Positions 1 to 11,350 of a stretch of 64,000 bases of DNA are shown here, in pieces. Made by a program: the position numbers and the translations under genes. A model generated the notes under the pieces. It saw only the letters and a program-made list of their open reading frames with translations, ran no database searches and was not told where the DNA came from. Origin of the DNA: Datura wrightii (Eukaryota; Streptophyta; Magnoliopsida; Solanales; Solanaceae). Numbering within the stretch: position 1 is the stretch's first letter; every line of letters starts with the position of its first letter. The stretch is taken from assembly GCA_035772735.1 (NCBI GenBank), contig JASDFA010000003.1:56602501-56666500 (forward strand), given 5' to 3'.

Positions 1-441
1 GGTGCCTTCCCCTATATAGGTAGGGGAAAATGGAATGTAGTGAAACAAATATTCACTACTTTAAACTTGAATCAAAAGAATTTTGTCACTATGATTTTCT
101 TGATTGACGAGCGAAGGATAGAAGTATATGATTGCAACATGTCAAGTTTCAAAGATGGCGTCTTTACAGATTTTGTACTTCTTGTCATTGTGATGTTTTC
201 AAAATTCATCCAATAAAATGAAAAGTTTTTTGATGTGTCGATAAAATAATTTGAGGAGTATAAACATATTCTTGACCTCCCAAAGAATGAGAGTGGGTCA
301 GCTTGTGGAGGACATTCATTAATATTCATCGAATACTTGATCACCAACAATACTTCGTGGGATGACTTGCACAACAATAACATGAGGGTTCAACAAGAAA
401 AATTTATTGTGGTTATATTTAAAAGAAAAATGAAACCATAA
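1..441 (+). pseudogene. Ulp1/C48-like cysteine protease pseudogene, 5'-truncated by the window
   Basis: One frame runs from base 1 to a TAA at 439-441 with only two internal TAA stops (214-216 and 247-249). The conceptual protein has the order seen in Ulp1-type (SUMO protease-like, C48) domains carried by many plant transposons: a PYIGRGKW-like lead, a hydrophobic strand, IEVYDCN, and near the C-terminus SACGGHSLIFIEYL, which corresponds to the family's DCGxF..x(F/Y)xEY catalytic-cysteine block. The Cys and the Asp of VYDCN remain. The family's HW catalytic-His position appears to read NF, so the enzyme would be dead even without the stops. Probably the tail of a degenerate Mutator- or CACTA-type transposon gene; a host Ulp1 gene fragment is the alternative. 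The domain call is from motif recognition, not from a search. Confidence 0.6.
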
Positions 442-2678
442 ACTGTGGATGTATCTGAAAATTTTGAGATGGCTATGCTAAAATAATTGCATTTTCTATT
501 TTAAAACTATTTTTGAATGTGGAAGTATGATATCTATGTATGGATAGCTAGGAAATTTATCCGCGGTTCGCGCGGTGTTAAAGTTCTCATTTCATTTACA
601 AAAAAAGTTATTTCTAATATTTAATATTTTTAATATATTAAGGATCCATTTTCGTCACTAAGTTCATATCTACAAAACACTTGTAATTGCTTTAGTATTA
701 ATGTCAGAAATGATCAATTACATATTTAAGGTTTATGAATTTCTATAATGACTTTTAAGTAAATATACAATAATAATTGATATTCACAAACAATTATAAA
801 TATTTTATAAATTTCTTAATACAATACATAATGAAAAAAAATTCACAAAGTACAGGTCAACTCATACACTATAGGCTAAGGCCACCCATGTAATCGTGAA
901 TCATGAAATTATGCAATATATAATGGGCTAGAGGTTGTGCTCCTATGAAATTGCAAAACTGCAAATAGTTGAATATAGTTGCCAAAGGTTAGACATTCAT
1001 TTCCATATACAATTCAATAATTTAAACATCTGCAATATCAATAGATAATAACTTGACCATTGATAATATTTATAAGGTAAAAAAAATCCTTAATTACAGA
1101 GGCAAAAAAAGAATTAATCAATTTTTAATAGGTTTTATATTCGTCACTAAGTTCAATAACTTTGAAGTTTTTGATGATAAATAAAAAATCTTCATTCTAA
1201 CTTATTTTTGAACCTGTTAACTTGATTTTTCTGACTATAGTATGCATCATATTTTCATAATAGAAGAAAGTTATAAGTGATTTGAGAACTAAAAGATTCA
1301 AAAAGAATATGTATAAAGAAGAATAAAAATCATGTATTAAGGTACCTTTTTTTCAACAAATATCATATCCAGATTGATCAACTTGTCATTTTTTCTTGTA
1401 TGACAATCAAATCGTGTCTATCATAAGTAAGCAACTCTAAAAGAGAAAAATGTGTCATTTTTAAAAATTCAATCAAAAGCAAGACATACAAAGCAAAATA
1501 GTCACACCCAATCTATTTATAGCACAAAAATAGACTATAAAAAGGTACAAAATTTAATTAACGGTATAATTATTCAGAGATTAATACACATTAAAAGTCA
1601 TTATAATTACAAATAATAAAGATGAAGGAGAAAATAGTGGGAAAGGTGAATTAAAACCAGCCGTTTTGAATAAAAATAGTGAAAATCATTAAATCAACCC
1701 TTAAATGACAATAATTAAATAAATGGGTTTAAAAAAATAATTTTAAAATGGAGAAAATGCTCAAAAAAGAAGATAAATGAGAATGGTGACTTTAGAAGAA
1801 TGCAACAGCAGCATGTCCATAACCTTCTTATATATATAAATTGGTAAAAGTTGACTATTTAACTTTTCATTGCATCAAGAGATATCAATGGATAAACATT
1901 GTTTGGTTAAAGTCAATATTGAAAAGGCTAAGGTATACTTTATTTCTTGACATCAATAAGAATTTCCCATAAAAGCAAATATAAGAGAAAGAAAATATTG
2001 AGGCAGGAACTTCTATTGAATTTTGGTGGCATGTGAAGTAGTTGATAAGGTATTATAACGATGTGGGAATTGAGATTTTGTCACAATATGTGAGAATTAG
2101 GATTTTGTCACATAATGAATCGTTTAGAGGAATAGATTTAGGCTAGTTGTGTGAGAATCTTATTTATTAGAATTAGATGTTGTCATTTATGAACTATCCA
2201 AGAAGTATAACACCGGATGAGTGTTTCGAGGAAATGAATTCTTTTAGCCTCTTATAAGATGAATAGAAGAAAATGTTATTTTCAGATTTCTTATCTATAA
2301 AAATGAAGATCACTTGTAAAAAGGTCATCAACTAAAAAAAAATAAGTGACCTAAAAAGCTAATTAATTCTTCTTAAATTTTCTAGTGTATTTTTATTGCT
2401 AACAAATAGTGGAGAAATTCAAAAGATGAAGATTGATATAGTAGGAGTTTAGTGCACCAGATTGTTCTTTCTAAGGCTGATATATATATGTTAAAAAATT
2501 TGATACACCCGGTGAAAACACATGTAAAGGAAGTTCAAGTTTAATATTTAAAAATATTAAAAGTTGCCATCCATTACACATTACCAGAAGTTACATGATG
2601 TATTCAAATGCCAAGTTAATCGTGTACATAGAGATACACTGAAAAAAATCTCTTGAATGAGATTTTTCATTATTTTTA
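442..2678. other. AT-rich intergenic DNA
   Basis: About 2.2 kb of strongly AT-rich sequence with frequent stops in all frames. I see no gene, LTR end, TIR pair or RNA gene. A short GC-rich island sits at about 561-577 (ccgcggttcgcgcggtg) but has no recognisable context. Confidence 0.5.
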
Positions 2679-2930
2679 ATCCCCTCTCTGTCCCAATTTA
2701 TGTAACACACTTTTTCTTTTAGTCAGTCCCAAAAAAAGACACATTTACATATTTAGTGAGAATTTATTATTAAAATATTTATTTTACTTTTAGTGAGATG
2801 ATTTATAGTCATACAAATATCTATGGCTTATTTTATATCATAAGTTTCAAAAGTCTGCCCATATTTCTTAAACTTCATGTCCATTCAAAATACATCAAAT
2901 AAATTGGGACGAAGAGAGTATTACATTGAT
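2679..2930. mobile_element. Stowaway-like MITE (Tc1/mariner-type, non-autonomous)
   Basis: The two ends are imperfect terminal inverted repeats: the left reads CCCCTCTCTGTCCCAATTTA and the right, on the opposite strand, TCTCTTCGTCCCAATTTA. Both resemble the CTCCCTCCGTCCCAATTTAT consensus of Stowaway-type MITEs common in Solanaceae. The interior is short, AT-rich and non-coding, with family-like phrases such as agtcagtcccaaaaaaagac and gatgatttatagtcatacaa. A TA dinucleotide adjoins each end, as expected for this superfamily. Exact end bases are uncertain by a few nucleotides. Confidence 0.7.
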
Positions 2931-3057
2931 TCTCTTTTTTTTGATAAATTTCGTATAAAAAATTGATTTATAAAAGGCATGGATATATATATGGCAGATT
3001 CAAGTGATAATGCGCACTTATACTAAATAGAAGAAAAATTATAGAAAACATATAACT

Positions 3058-3212
3058 TGCAAGCCCACCCGTCCAATAGGACGAAAGTCGGCTTTAGTGA
3101 TCTAATGGTGCCGAGTGGAATAAAAGTTACTCTAGGTATAATTGGTTAATCTTTACCAAGAGCTCATATAGACAGGAAGGTTTGACACCTTGATATCGGC
3201 TCTTTGCAGACA
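3058..3212 (+). pseudogene. Decayed plastid-type 23S rRNA fragment (domain V), nuclear insertion
   Basis: The stretch aligns by eye to the peptidyl-transferase part of bacterial/plastid 23S rRNA: gacgaaagtcggctttagtg, gtgccgagtggaa, taaaagttactctagg, ccaagagctcatatagac, gaaggtttgacacc and atcggctcttt occur in the correct order. Most differences from the expected rRNA are C-to-T or G-to-A (for example GATCCGACGG read as gatctaatgg), the usual decay of methylated organelle DNA in the nucleus. About 18 bases after gagtggaa (3113-3120) are missing. The wording fits the plastid better than the mitochondrial large-subunit rRNA. No function is expected. Confidence 0.7.
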
Positions 3213-3780
3213 CTCACAGTATATAACCTTACAAAGTAAAAAACATAATTTATTCTTGAAAATATTTTTGAATTCAACAAATGAAGCAACAAAAAAGCAC
3301 ATATATTCTATTCAATAAACTTGAAAAATAAATAAATAATGCGATAATGGAAGAACTCAAGAATTAAATTATTTATTGAAGAGATAGAAGCCTATCCACT
3401 TTTGGAGAAAAATTATTAAAAGGAATTGATGTGCTTGGATTCACATGGTTGTAAGCTATTTTTCAATGCCATCAACATTATCTTCAAAGGAATTGATGAG
3501 AATTAATAGGCTTTTGAATTCTATTCTCCTGATTTTCTGCAAGTCTCTTAATAAAATTTAAGAGAGAAAACTTCAATTAGTCTTCCAACCTTTCTTTTGA
3601 TACACCATCTTTAGAAAAAGATGGAGAAAATATAAAGAAGAAGAGACAGTACATGATACCACATGCATGATAGTCCATAGTCCATTGTGGAAAGGGTTTA
3701 TAGACACAATTAATTTGCATAGAAAAATTATAAGATGAAGTCATGTTCTTTTTCCTTCGATGATTTTGCCAAATCAATCT
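3213..3780. other. AT-rich non-coding spacer
   Basis: Nothing with coding character. An open stretch on the minus strand at 3577-3777 has low-complexity translation and no recognisable motif. It could be 3' UTR of the exon-like remnant to its right if that was ever a gene. Confidence 0.35.
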
Positions 3781-3930
3781 TCAAGCATAAGCCTCTTCTT
3801 CATTGATGGTTGCCAGTACTTTAGGAAGTGGACGCTTTACCGCATATTTTGAAGGAGCAACTTCTATTGCAATAAAAGCATAATAATCTTCGGTGAAAAG
3901 AGCATACCTATTACGAAAGGTAGGGTTGGG
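3781..3930 (-). pseudogene. Exon-like C-terminal coding remnant, unknown product
   Basis: Minus-strand frame ending in TGA at 3781-3783. It gives about 50 residues of ordinary protein composition, including RNRYALFTEDYYAFIAIEV and KYAVKRPLPKVLATINEEE, in sharp contrast to the AT-rich surroundings. It is preceded in frame by TAG; the sequence there (aactttag then cgcccc) could be a 3' splice acceptor, which would make this a terminal exon. I do not recognise the protein family. No upstream exon is visible before the repeats begin. It may be a real gene's last exon, a captured gene fragment, or chance. Confidence 0.3.
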
Positions 3931-5711
3931 GCGCTAAAGTTGCATATATTAGGGTTAGATTTTTAAGATGGATATTTAAATTTTTAAAAAGCTAAAATTG
4001 ACAAAAAAGATAAATAGAAATCTTGATTTTAGAGAGTGCCACATCACCGTCCTCATGTTCCTCTTTTATATAGCTATATAGATTTATAATATTCTAAAAT
4101 ATGTATAAAAAAATCTTGCTATATTAATTGTTATTTTTATGACGTTTATTTATGATTTTTAAAACAAATATTGGTTCTTAAACTCATTAAAAAAGGGAAA
4201 AAACAACTAGTGATTGTTTAAATAATAAGTGATTGTTTACAGTAAAAAAGTTATTACAGTTGTTCAAATATCAGTTGTTTATGATGAACAACAGAAAGTT
4301 GTTTTGCAACTACGGGTTGTTTATATAAAGATTTATCAAATGACTCGTTTGATACTTAATTGTTATCAAGTCAATAAATTGATGTTCAAATATTCATGTA
4401 ATCACCATATTGATATTTCATTATTACTAAGTCAATGAGTTATTGTAAATAATTATTTGCTTACAATAAATAATAAGAAGTTGTTCTGAAAAAATCAATA
4501 AATAAATAACTATTGCTTAAACAAATATTAGTTGTTTATGATAAACAACAGAAAGTTATTTTTGCAACTACTGGTTGTTTATATAAGAACTTATTGGATG
4601 AATCGTTTGATCTTTAATTGTTATCAAGTCAAATAAATTTATGTTCAAATATTAATATAATTACCACATTGATGTTCCATTATAACTAGGTCAATGAGTT
4701 ACTGTAAATTATTAGGTAAGTCAATCAATTGATGGTCAAATTAATAAGTTGGATTTAATCACTCATCGAAAAACTCATTTGATGTTCAATTATTATCAAT
4801 TCAATAAATTATTGTTAAATCATTAATAGAGTCAATCAATTGATGATTAATTGTGAACAAATTAATAAATTAAGTCTAAATCACTTATCAAAAGACTCGT
4901 TTATAAAAGAAATAAGAATCTTATGTCAATTAATTTTACTTATAATCAATCAATTCATGTCCAATGAGATTAATATATAAGCAATCAGGAGTTGCTTGAA
5001 CAACTTCTTGTTATTTATTATAAGCCATTAATATTTGTTTACGCAACCACTAGTTGTTTACCTATTTTTAATAAGACATGAGATTAAGGTATAAACAATT
5101 AAGTGCTGTCTGAACAACTTCTTGTCGTTTATTATAAGCGATCATTACTTGAACAACTAGTTGTTTATTGACTTTTCACACAAGCCGAAGTTCTTAATAT
5201 AAAATAAAAGCAAGCAACCATTATTTATTTAAGAAATCAATTAGTTTCTTTCTTATTTTTTTATGAGAAATGAATTAGTATAAATAATTAGATATTTTCT
5301 GCACAAAGTTATGTTGTTTGCAGTAAACAACTAATTTTTATTTAAGCAACCACTAGTTGCTTACATATTTTTGAAGAGAATTGAATTTATAGTGTAAATA
5401 ATCATATCCCCATGTAAATACCAATAATAAAATAACCAAGACTAAAAATTGATTCAACTTCAAGTACAACACAAATTTATTCAGTTACAAGCACTAATTT
5501 AAGAAGCTCTATTATTACTTGTTCCTTCATTCTGTCTCACTCTATAAGAACATGTACTTCTTTTGTAGCCACTTCATTTGAACGTGGAACATTTATTCTT
5601 TTTTCTTCTTTGAACCTTGATCTAAGACCGAATGCATCTGCTTTATCTTTTTCTTTTTGATTTGTGCACCACATACAAATAAGGTATTTTTCTCTCTAAA
5701 AGCTCTAAAGG
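3931..5711. other. AT-rich spacer up to the edge of element A
   Basis: Very AT-rich, no gene. It contains the tandem duplication described separately and many scattered copies of short TTGTTTA and AAACAAC words to about 5360. Immediately left of element A the bases 5707-5711 read aaagg, the candidate left half of A's target duplication; the right half lies beyond the window. Confidence 0.4.
4262..4730. repeat. Two imperfect tandem copies of a ~257-bp AT-rich unit
   Basis: The block starting agttgtttatgatgaacaac at 4273 recurs at 4530 as agttgtttatgataaacaac, and the following segments (acagaaagtt, gcaactac.ggttgtttata, gttatcaagtc, ggtcaatgagtta) recur in the same order, giving a 257-base period. 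Each copy contains a short palindrome, GTTGTT...AACAAC. Weaker copies of the same words continue to about 5360. No coding capacity. Confidence 0.65.
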
Positions 5712-6178
5712 TGTCACGACCAGAGCGTGGACCCTAAACCGTGACATGGGACCTAGAATCATGAATGACTCCAAGTTAATCCATGGTACATACATAGCAT
5801 GAAAGAGAGTATATTTAAAGCAGAAATAAGCTTGAACACAACATAAGCGGAAGTCTGCATACCATAAAACATAAGCACAGACATGAGTTAACAATGTTGA
5901 ACCATCTATACATAATTGTCTGAAAAGCCTCTAAACATACGATAAGCTAATGGGACAACATTACCAACTAGATCGCTAAGTTTGAAACTAAAAGACATAA
6001 GAAAAAGAGACATGAACCAAACTGCTGTCTTCGGATCATGAGGACTCACCAAGATTGGGATGGTACTGGACTGAGACGAGAGCAAGCTAATGTTGGGACT
6101 GGGACTGGTCACCCGAACTTATATCATGAAATGATGTAGCATAGAGTATGTGGTCAGTACTTTGAATGTACTTAGTGA
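5712..6178 (-). repeat. Element A 3' LTR, segment 1 (U5 end)
   Basis: Shares wording with the F LTR from 56275: TGTCACGACC, gacctagaatcatgaatgac, catgaaatgat..acatagagta, gtcagtac. It stops at 6178, where an unrelated LTR starting TGTTGCCC begins. Confidence 0.7.
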
Positions 6179-7960
6179 TGTTGCCCAAATTATACCTTGC
6201 AATTGAATATAAGCGGTCGATATCAAATATAAAACCTAACAAAGGTTGAGGTTGATCCGACAAGGAATATGAAAAGAACTTAAGTTAATGCGTATAGCTG
6301 CTACTATTGAGTAACTTATTTCCTACAAGGGGAAAGAAATATAATAATAAACAAAAGTAAAACTACTGAATGTTTAGATCAAATTCGGTTTGTATTCAAT
6401 TAACGACTTGACTCGGATTGTGTTCTCTAAGATTTCATAACCACAAGGCTTGTACAATAGTGATCTATTCCGGTGTTTAACATGCAATATTGATAAGTTA
6501 GGTTCACCTAAATGGTTGGTCCCCTATCTAGATTATTATCACCACGCAACTTGGTCCGTATACGGGTGTACTTTTAATTGACCCTTACCCTTAATATCGG
6601 ATTAGCTATCCTTGGACAAGTTCAAGCTATTAGATGAGGGTTGATAGCCTCAAATCTCCATTGTTAATCCCTTTTCCCATTCCATACCTCCTTGGTCCGG
6701 TAATTAAGAATAAGGCAAGCCCTAAGGTTTGCAATCGTCAAGAATCAATAAAAACGAAGGAAAAAATAATACATGCATTAAACCCCATTCAAGAATCACT
6801 AGCTATTTAACCTATGTATGTTAATTCATCTTAGTTCCCACAACCCTAGTTATGGGTTTAGCTACTCATGGTTATATGATCACAATCACAAAATATTAAA
6901 TAAATTATAATTGCAACTTACAAATTATCGTAGAAGAAAACTAAGTACATTGAACAAAACTCCAAAATTGATGAATAAATTCCAATATTGCTTTTGATCC
7001 TCAAATTCAAGAACAAAGTTGTAAACCTTGTTTCTTGACCCAAGAATAGTCGTACAACACCAAAATCCTACGTTAAAAATATTAATAATCATCTCTCTCA
7101 AAAATAAACCTAGACAATGCATTTATAGTTCCAAGAAAACCTTTTCCTAACTAAAACTGGAAACCAGGTCATCAGTGACCACGGGCTTGGTGACGAATTG
7201 TTGGGACCTTTGACGAGTCGTGCCTTGCTAAAAATCAGTCGTCCTCGACATTGTACCTAGTTGTGGCAACGGGTCACCTAATGACTCATTGTGCCTGGGC
7301 ATGAGTCGTTGGGCCCCTCGTGGTCTAACTCCTTCAAAATTCCAGTGCACCTTACGGTTGGTTCCAATGATCTGCCAACAAGTCGTTTAGTCAACTAACG
7401 ACTCGTTATGGCTGTCGTCATCTCCATTGGTCACTTTGTCAATAATTCTTCTCCAGTCCTCACGACTGACTTCACGACTCGTTACTAGATGTAACGAGTC
7501 GTCCCCTCAACTCGTCAGGTACACTGTCACTGCATCTTCAAAATTCATCTCTTGCCCATGGCTTCAGCAACGAGTCGTGCTTCTTTCCAATGACTTGTGA
7601 AGTACTTGGCTGTCACCCTTTCAGTTGTTTTCAGCATAAATTTTCCCGGTTCACTTCCGAACCTATTTTCCTGCAACATTAAACACAAAACACATCATAC
7701 CTATATAAACATACCTGGAATATGCATAGTTTCATGGTTTAATGCGTCAAAAGTGCCGTAAAATCATGGAACATCAACACTCTCAACTTAGAACTTTCAC
7801 ATGTCCTCAGGCAAAAACAAAACAAAATAAAATAAACTAAACTACTTCGACGCTTCAATTGAAAAAATCTCCCCATTCATTAGATAGAGAAGATGACCAA
7901 GATTTTGCGATCCGCTGCCGAATTTATTCCAATTCCAAGACCTCGGATCGAATCGGTATT
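6179..7960 (-). mobile_element. Element H: Athila-like LTR plus short 3' internal end
   Basis: An LTR-like block from TGTTGCCCAAATTATACC (6179) to GGAACATCA (7776), about 1.6 kb, interrupts the A LTR. On the minus strand it is preceded by a purine-rich tract (agttgagagtgttg, 7777-7794), which resembles the PPT of Athila-type elements that usually reads AAGTTTGGGAGTGTTG; 7777-7960 would then be the 3' end of the internal region. The rest of the element is absent, so it was truncated, probably together with some A sequence, and no clear TSD remains. The U3 part (about 7170-7620) is packed with ACGAGTCGT-like words. Lineage is inferred only from the PPT style. Confidence 0.5.
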
Positions 7961-8407
7961 GATGTCGCTATAAAATATAGTATAATAAGTCATGAACATG
8001 AGTAACTTAAAACATCAGAAAAAATGGGATACTCATCATATCTGGCACCATCATGATAGAGCTTACATGCTCCAACTATCTCGTTCAAGTAGGCAGAGCC
8101 ATCCCAAACTTTCCAAAGCAAGAAATGGTTAAGGAATGATATCACTCGTGAATCTCTGTTCGATTTGAAAATGAATATATACCTACGGTGGCATGTAGTT
8201 ATGAGGCTTGTGATTTTATTGAACTCCTAGCCTACTTGGTGCTAGATAGTAGTCCCAAAATCATGCACATGACTCATAATCAACATTGTGAAAACATACT
8301 TGATCTTGCATGGGCTTTTCTAATTCATAAAATCATAATCATACTTGGTATATATGAAATATTCATGAGAATAAGGCCATTGAGTTGGTCATAATATATA
8401 ACTTGAG
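7961..8407 (-). repeat. Element A 3' LTR, segment 2
   Basis: Matches the middle of the F LTR (from about 56970): ataagtcatgaacat, catgatagagcttacatg, ctccaactatc, gcaggtagagcc-like text, ggcatgtagtt and gcctact.ggtgctaga occur in order. It ends with ttgag (8403-8407), the left half of the duplication around the solo LTR. Confidence 0.7.
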
Positions 8408-10802
8408 TGTAATGCCTCAGACTTTCCGGCTAAGTTTGAAGCTGTTCTAGGTATGCGGATAGACTCAAAATTTTAATACTGTGTTAATATAAATTCTTAA
8501 GTGTGAGAAGTGAATTAGATACAAATTAAGATTATAAGGAACTTCTAGCACAAAGTTGAGTTGGGAGCCTTCATAGCGATTGAGTTTTCATATAAGTTCT
8601 TACAAGGGTCAATTTCAAATGATTATAACTCCAAGTTTATTAATTATTATTGAGTGATTCAACCCATCAAATTGAAGCCCTTTAAGTTTTATTTTCAATG
8701 CATCTGACCTTGCATCAATAAGAGTTTAGGGTAAAAAGTTATGAGTATTTTAGTCAAGTACTGTCAAGTGACAGGGGGTCAAAGACAAAGACGTGTGAAA
8801 TTATCAAAAACAATCTCAAAGTTATTTTAGGAAATTTCCATGATTTAATTGCCTAAACCCAGATGGTTTGGGATAAATAGAGGTATTATTTAAGTACTCT
8901 TAAGCCTAGATACTCATTCCTCACCATTCCAATTAGAATTCAATGATCAAAGTTCTAAAGTTTTTCAAGAAGCTAGGAAGTCTTCTTCTCCAAATTAGGG
9001 TTCTTCAAGCTTGAGACTAAGGTTCTATTTTTTCAGGTATGTAAAGCTAACCTAAGTAAGGATTTCTATTCATCCTTATTCCCTACATCCATGCAAGAAT
9101 TTATTTAGATTAAAGCTAGAATTTTTACCCAATTCTAGAATTGTCTTCTTCCCTATCTATATATGTTGAATTGCCATTATTGAATTCTTCATATTGAGTT
9201 GTTTATTGATGTCTCTTGATTTTAATCCTACTTCATTGATTGTTCATCATACTATCTTCATTCTTGATTGTTGATCATACTTTCTTGATTCTTGATTCTT
9301 GAGGTTGGTTTATGTCTCTTATCCCATGAACCTTAATTGCATGAAAGCATGATTTTAAAGAAAATATGATTTTTTTAAAAGCATTGTCTTGAAAGCATGT
9401 ATTTTTGAAGTAAATACATTATTTTCCTAAAGATTGAGCATATTTTCCAAAGAGCATGCATGATGAGATTTTAAGCATAAAGAGATGAATTTTAGCATGA
9501 TTTCAAAAAAAAAAGCATAAGCAAAGTCTTATTTTGAAAGTCATGAAAATTTTTAAGCAAAAGGCTCCATATTGATGTATAAAAATTGTTTTGAGCAAAA
9601 AGCTCTTCATGATGTTTTAAAATAAATTTTGAGGGAAAGACGCTTCATGATATTTTAAGCTATGTTTTGAGTGAAAGACTATTCATGATGTTTTAGACTA
9701 TGTTTTGAGCGAGAGGCTCGTAAGCAAGTTTAAAGATGATTTTTGAGTGAAAGTGCTCCATAGGTGATTTTAAGCATTCATTATATATTATAGCTAAAGT
9801 GCTTTATAATGATTTTTTTGATGTTGCCTCACTGTCGGCATTTGAATGGACATGAGTAAAATTATTTTGGGAGGAGTATTTAGCATCGAGTAGGTAAAAG
9901 GATTCAGACAACCCGTAAGCCCCATAACTACATAGCCAATGTAGGATAGGATCGTGCTGTTGGTTCGGGTGACTTCTTAGAGATAGTCCCTGGTAAGTCC
10001 CTGTTATGGATCCTAGATTATGATCATCCTCTACCCTGGCAAGATTTTGGACGGCTCTGTCAACTTGAGCGAGATAGTTGGGCATCATGTGCTCATTCAT
10101 AATGGTGTCGGTTATGAGAAACTCCCACCCAAACTATTATTGATATAGTTTAATTGTGTAAGTATTTACAGATATGTTTTGATGCATAAGTTTTATTGCA
10201 TAAACTGATTTACACATTTTCATATTGTGTCCTATGCATCATATTGATTTCCAGAGTATAGTTACCCTTTATTGTTTCATGTCAAGTTTATCGATTCCAG
10301 TTATGTCCTTCACCTAAGATATTCTTGCTAACATTGTTTCATTCAGCTATTTTACATATCATACATTCCATGTACTGACGCTCTTTTAGCGTTGCATCAT
10401 ATTATGATGCAGACTCAGGTATACAGGATCAGCAGCGAACATTTCACTAGGACTTCATCTATACTCAGCTTTTGGTGAGGCCTCCTACATTGGGAGAGTC
10501 TCAGTTATTGAGTCTTTTCATTTTATAGAGCTTGAGGTAGCCGTAGAAACTATGTCCCCGCACCCCTTCTACAATTATTAAAGGCTTCATAGATAGAGTT
10601 AGATATTGAGTCAATAATATTATTTCTTAACATTTATTTCAGTTTTAGAATAAATTCTCTTTCATTATATTGAGCTCACTATGTTTCAGCTTCCACATTA
10701 TTTATTAATATCTAGACTAATAGTAAGCTAGACCAAGGGTACGCTTGGATCATGAAAATGGTTTGAGTGCCAGTTGACGCCCTGGGTTTAGATTCAAGGA
10801 AA
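8408..10802 (+). mobile_element. Solo LTR of a gypsy-type element
   Basis: A 2.4-kb plus-oriented LTR starting TGTAATGCCTCAGAC and lacking any internal region. It is flanked by ttgag at 8403-8407 and 10803-10807, and the A LTR text resumes directly after the right copy. Interior wording parallels the shared LTR of C (atttagcatcgagtaggtaa, ggacggctctgtcaacttga, catgtactgac). The right end is decayed (CAAGGAA where a TGACA-like end is expected). Formed most simply by LTR-LTR recombination. Small open frames here, such as 9804-10100 minus, are antisense to LTR sequence and not genes. Confidence 0.6.
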
Positions 10803-10807
10803 TTGAG

Positions 10808-11350
10808 TGTCATGAAAATCATACATACTTGAATAAATAGTCATAATTGAAATCATAGGCTCATTAGCTTGAAATTCATAAAAACATGCATAATTGGGCA
10901 AAATCACCATAAACTTGAAAGTATAGATCCATGAGAGATTCTAGTAGAAAATAAGTAATCATAATCATGAGTCATGAATTTAATCATAAGAAACTTGAAT
11001 TAATAAGAGATTTCATGAGAATTGATTCTAACCCTAGAATTTCAACATATCATATTTGGAGACTTAAAATCATGAAATAGAGATGAATTGGGCATGAGGA
11101 TATAAGATTCTCCTAATTCATAATCCCACATATTTGGTCTTGATGAGTCCCTAGCTTGACTTGAAGACCTAAGGTCAAATTAAATGAATTTGATGAGAAA
11201 CCCTAATCTTGGCTTGAGGGGATTTGATCTTTCAATTGAGGTGTTAGGAGTAAAATGAGGGTTTAGGTAAAATAAAACCCTTAAATACTCCCCTTAGGAA
11301 ACTCAAAAAGACCTCATTTAGGAGTTAAAAGCATAGAAAGTTATGAAAAT
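10808..11350 (-). repeat. Element A 3' LTR, segment 3
   Basis: AT-rich LTR interior with the same catgaaaatcatac, gcataattgggcaaaat and gaggggatttgatct style as the F LTR at 57480-57950. It ends with aaaat (11346-11350), the left half of B's target duplication. Confidence 0.7.

Noticed and set aside
5600..5711. Possible host gene end (ttttcttctttgaacc, ctttttctttttgatttg)
   Set aside because: Low-complexity pyrimidine tracts; no coding frame or RNA structure.
8188..8394. 68-codon plus-strand frame
   Set aside because: Falls inside the A LTR and matches non-coding LTR text of F.
9804..10100. 98-codon minus-strand frame in the solo LTR
   Set aside because: It lies antisense within LTR text shared with element C and has no recognisable motif.
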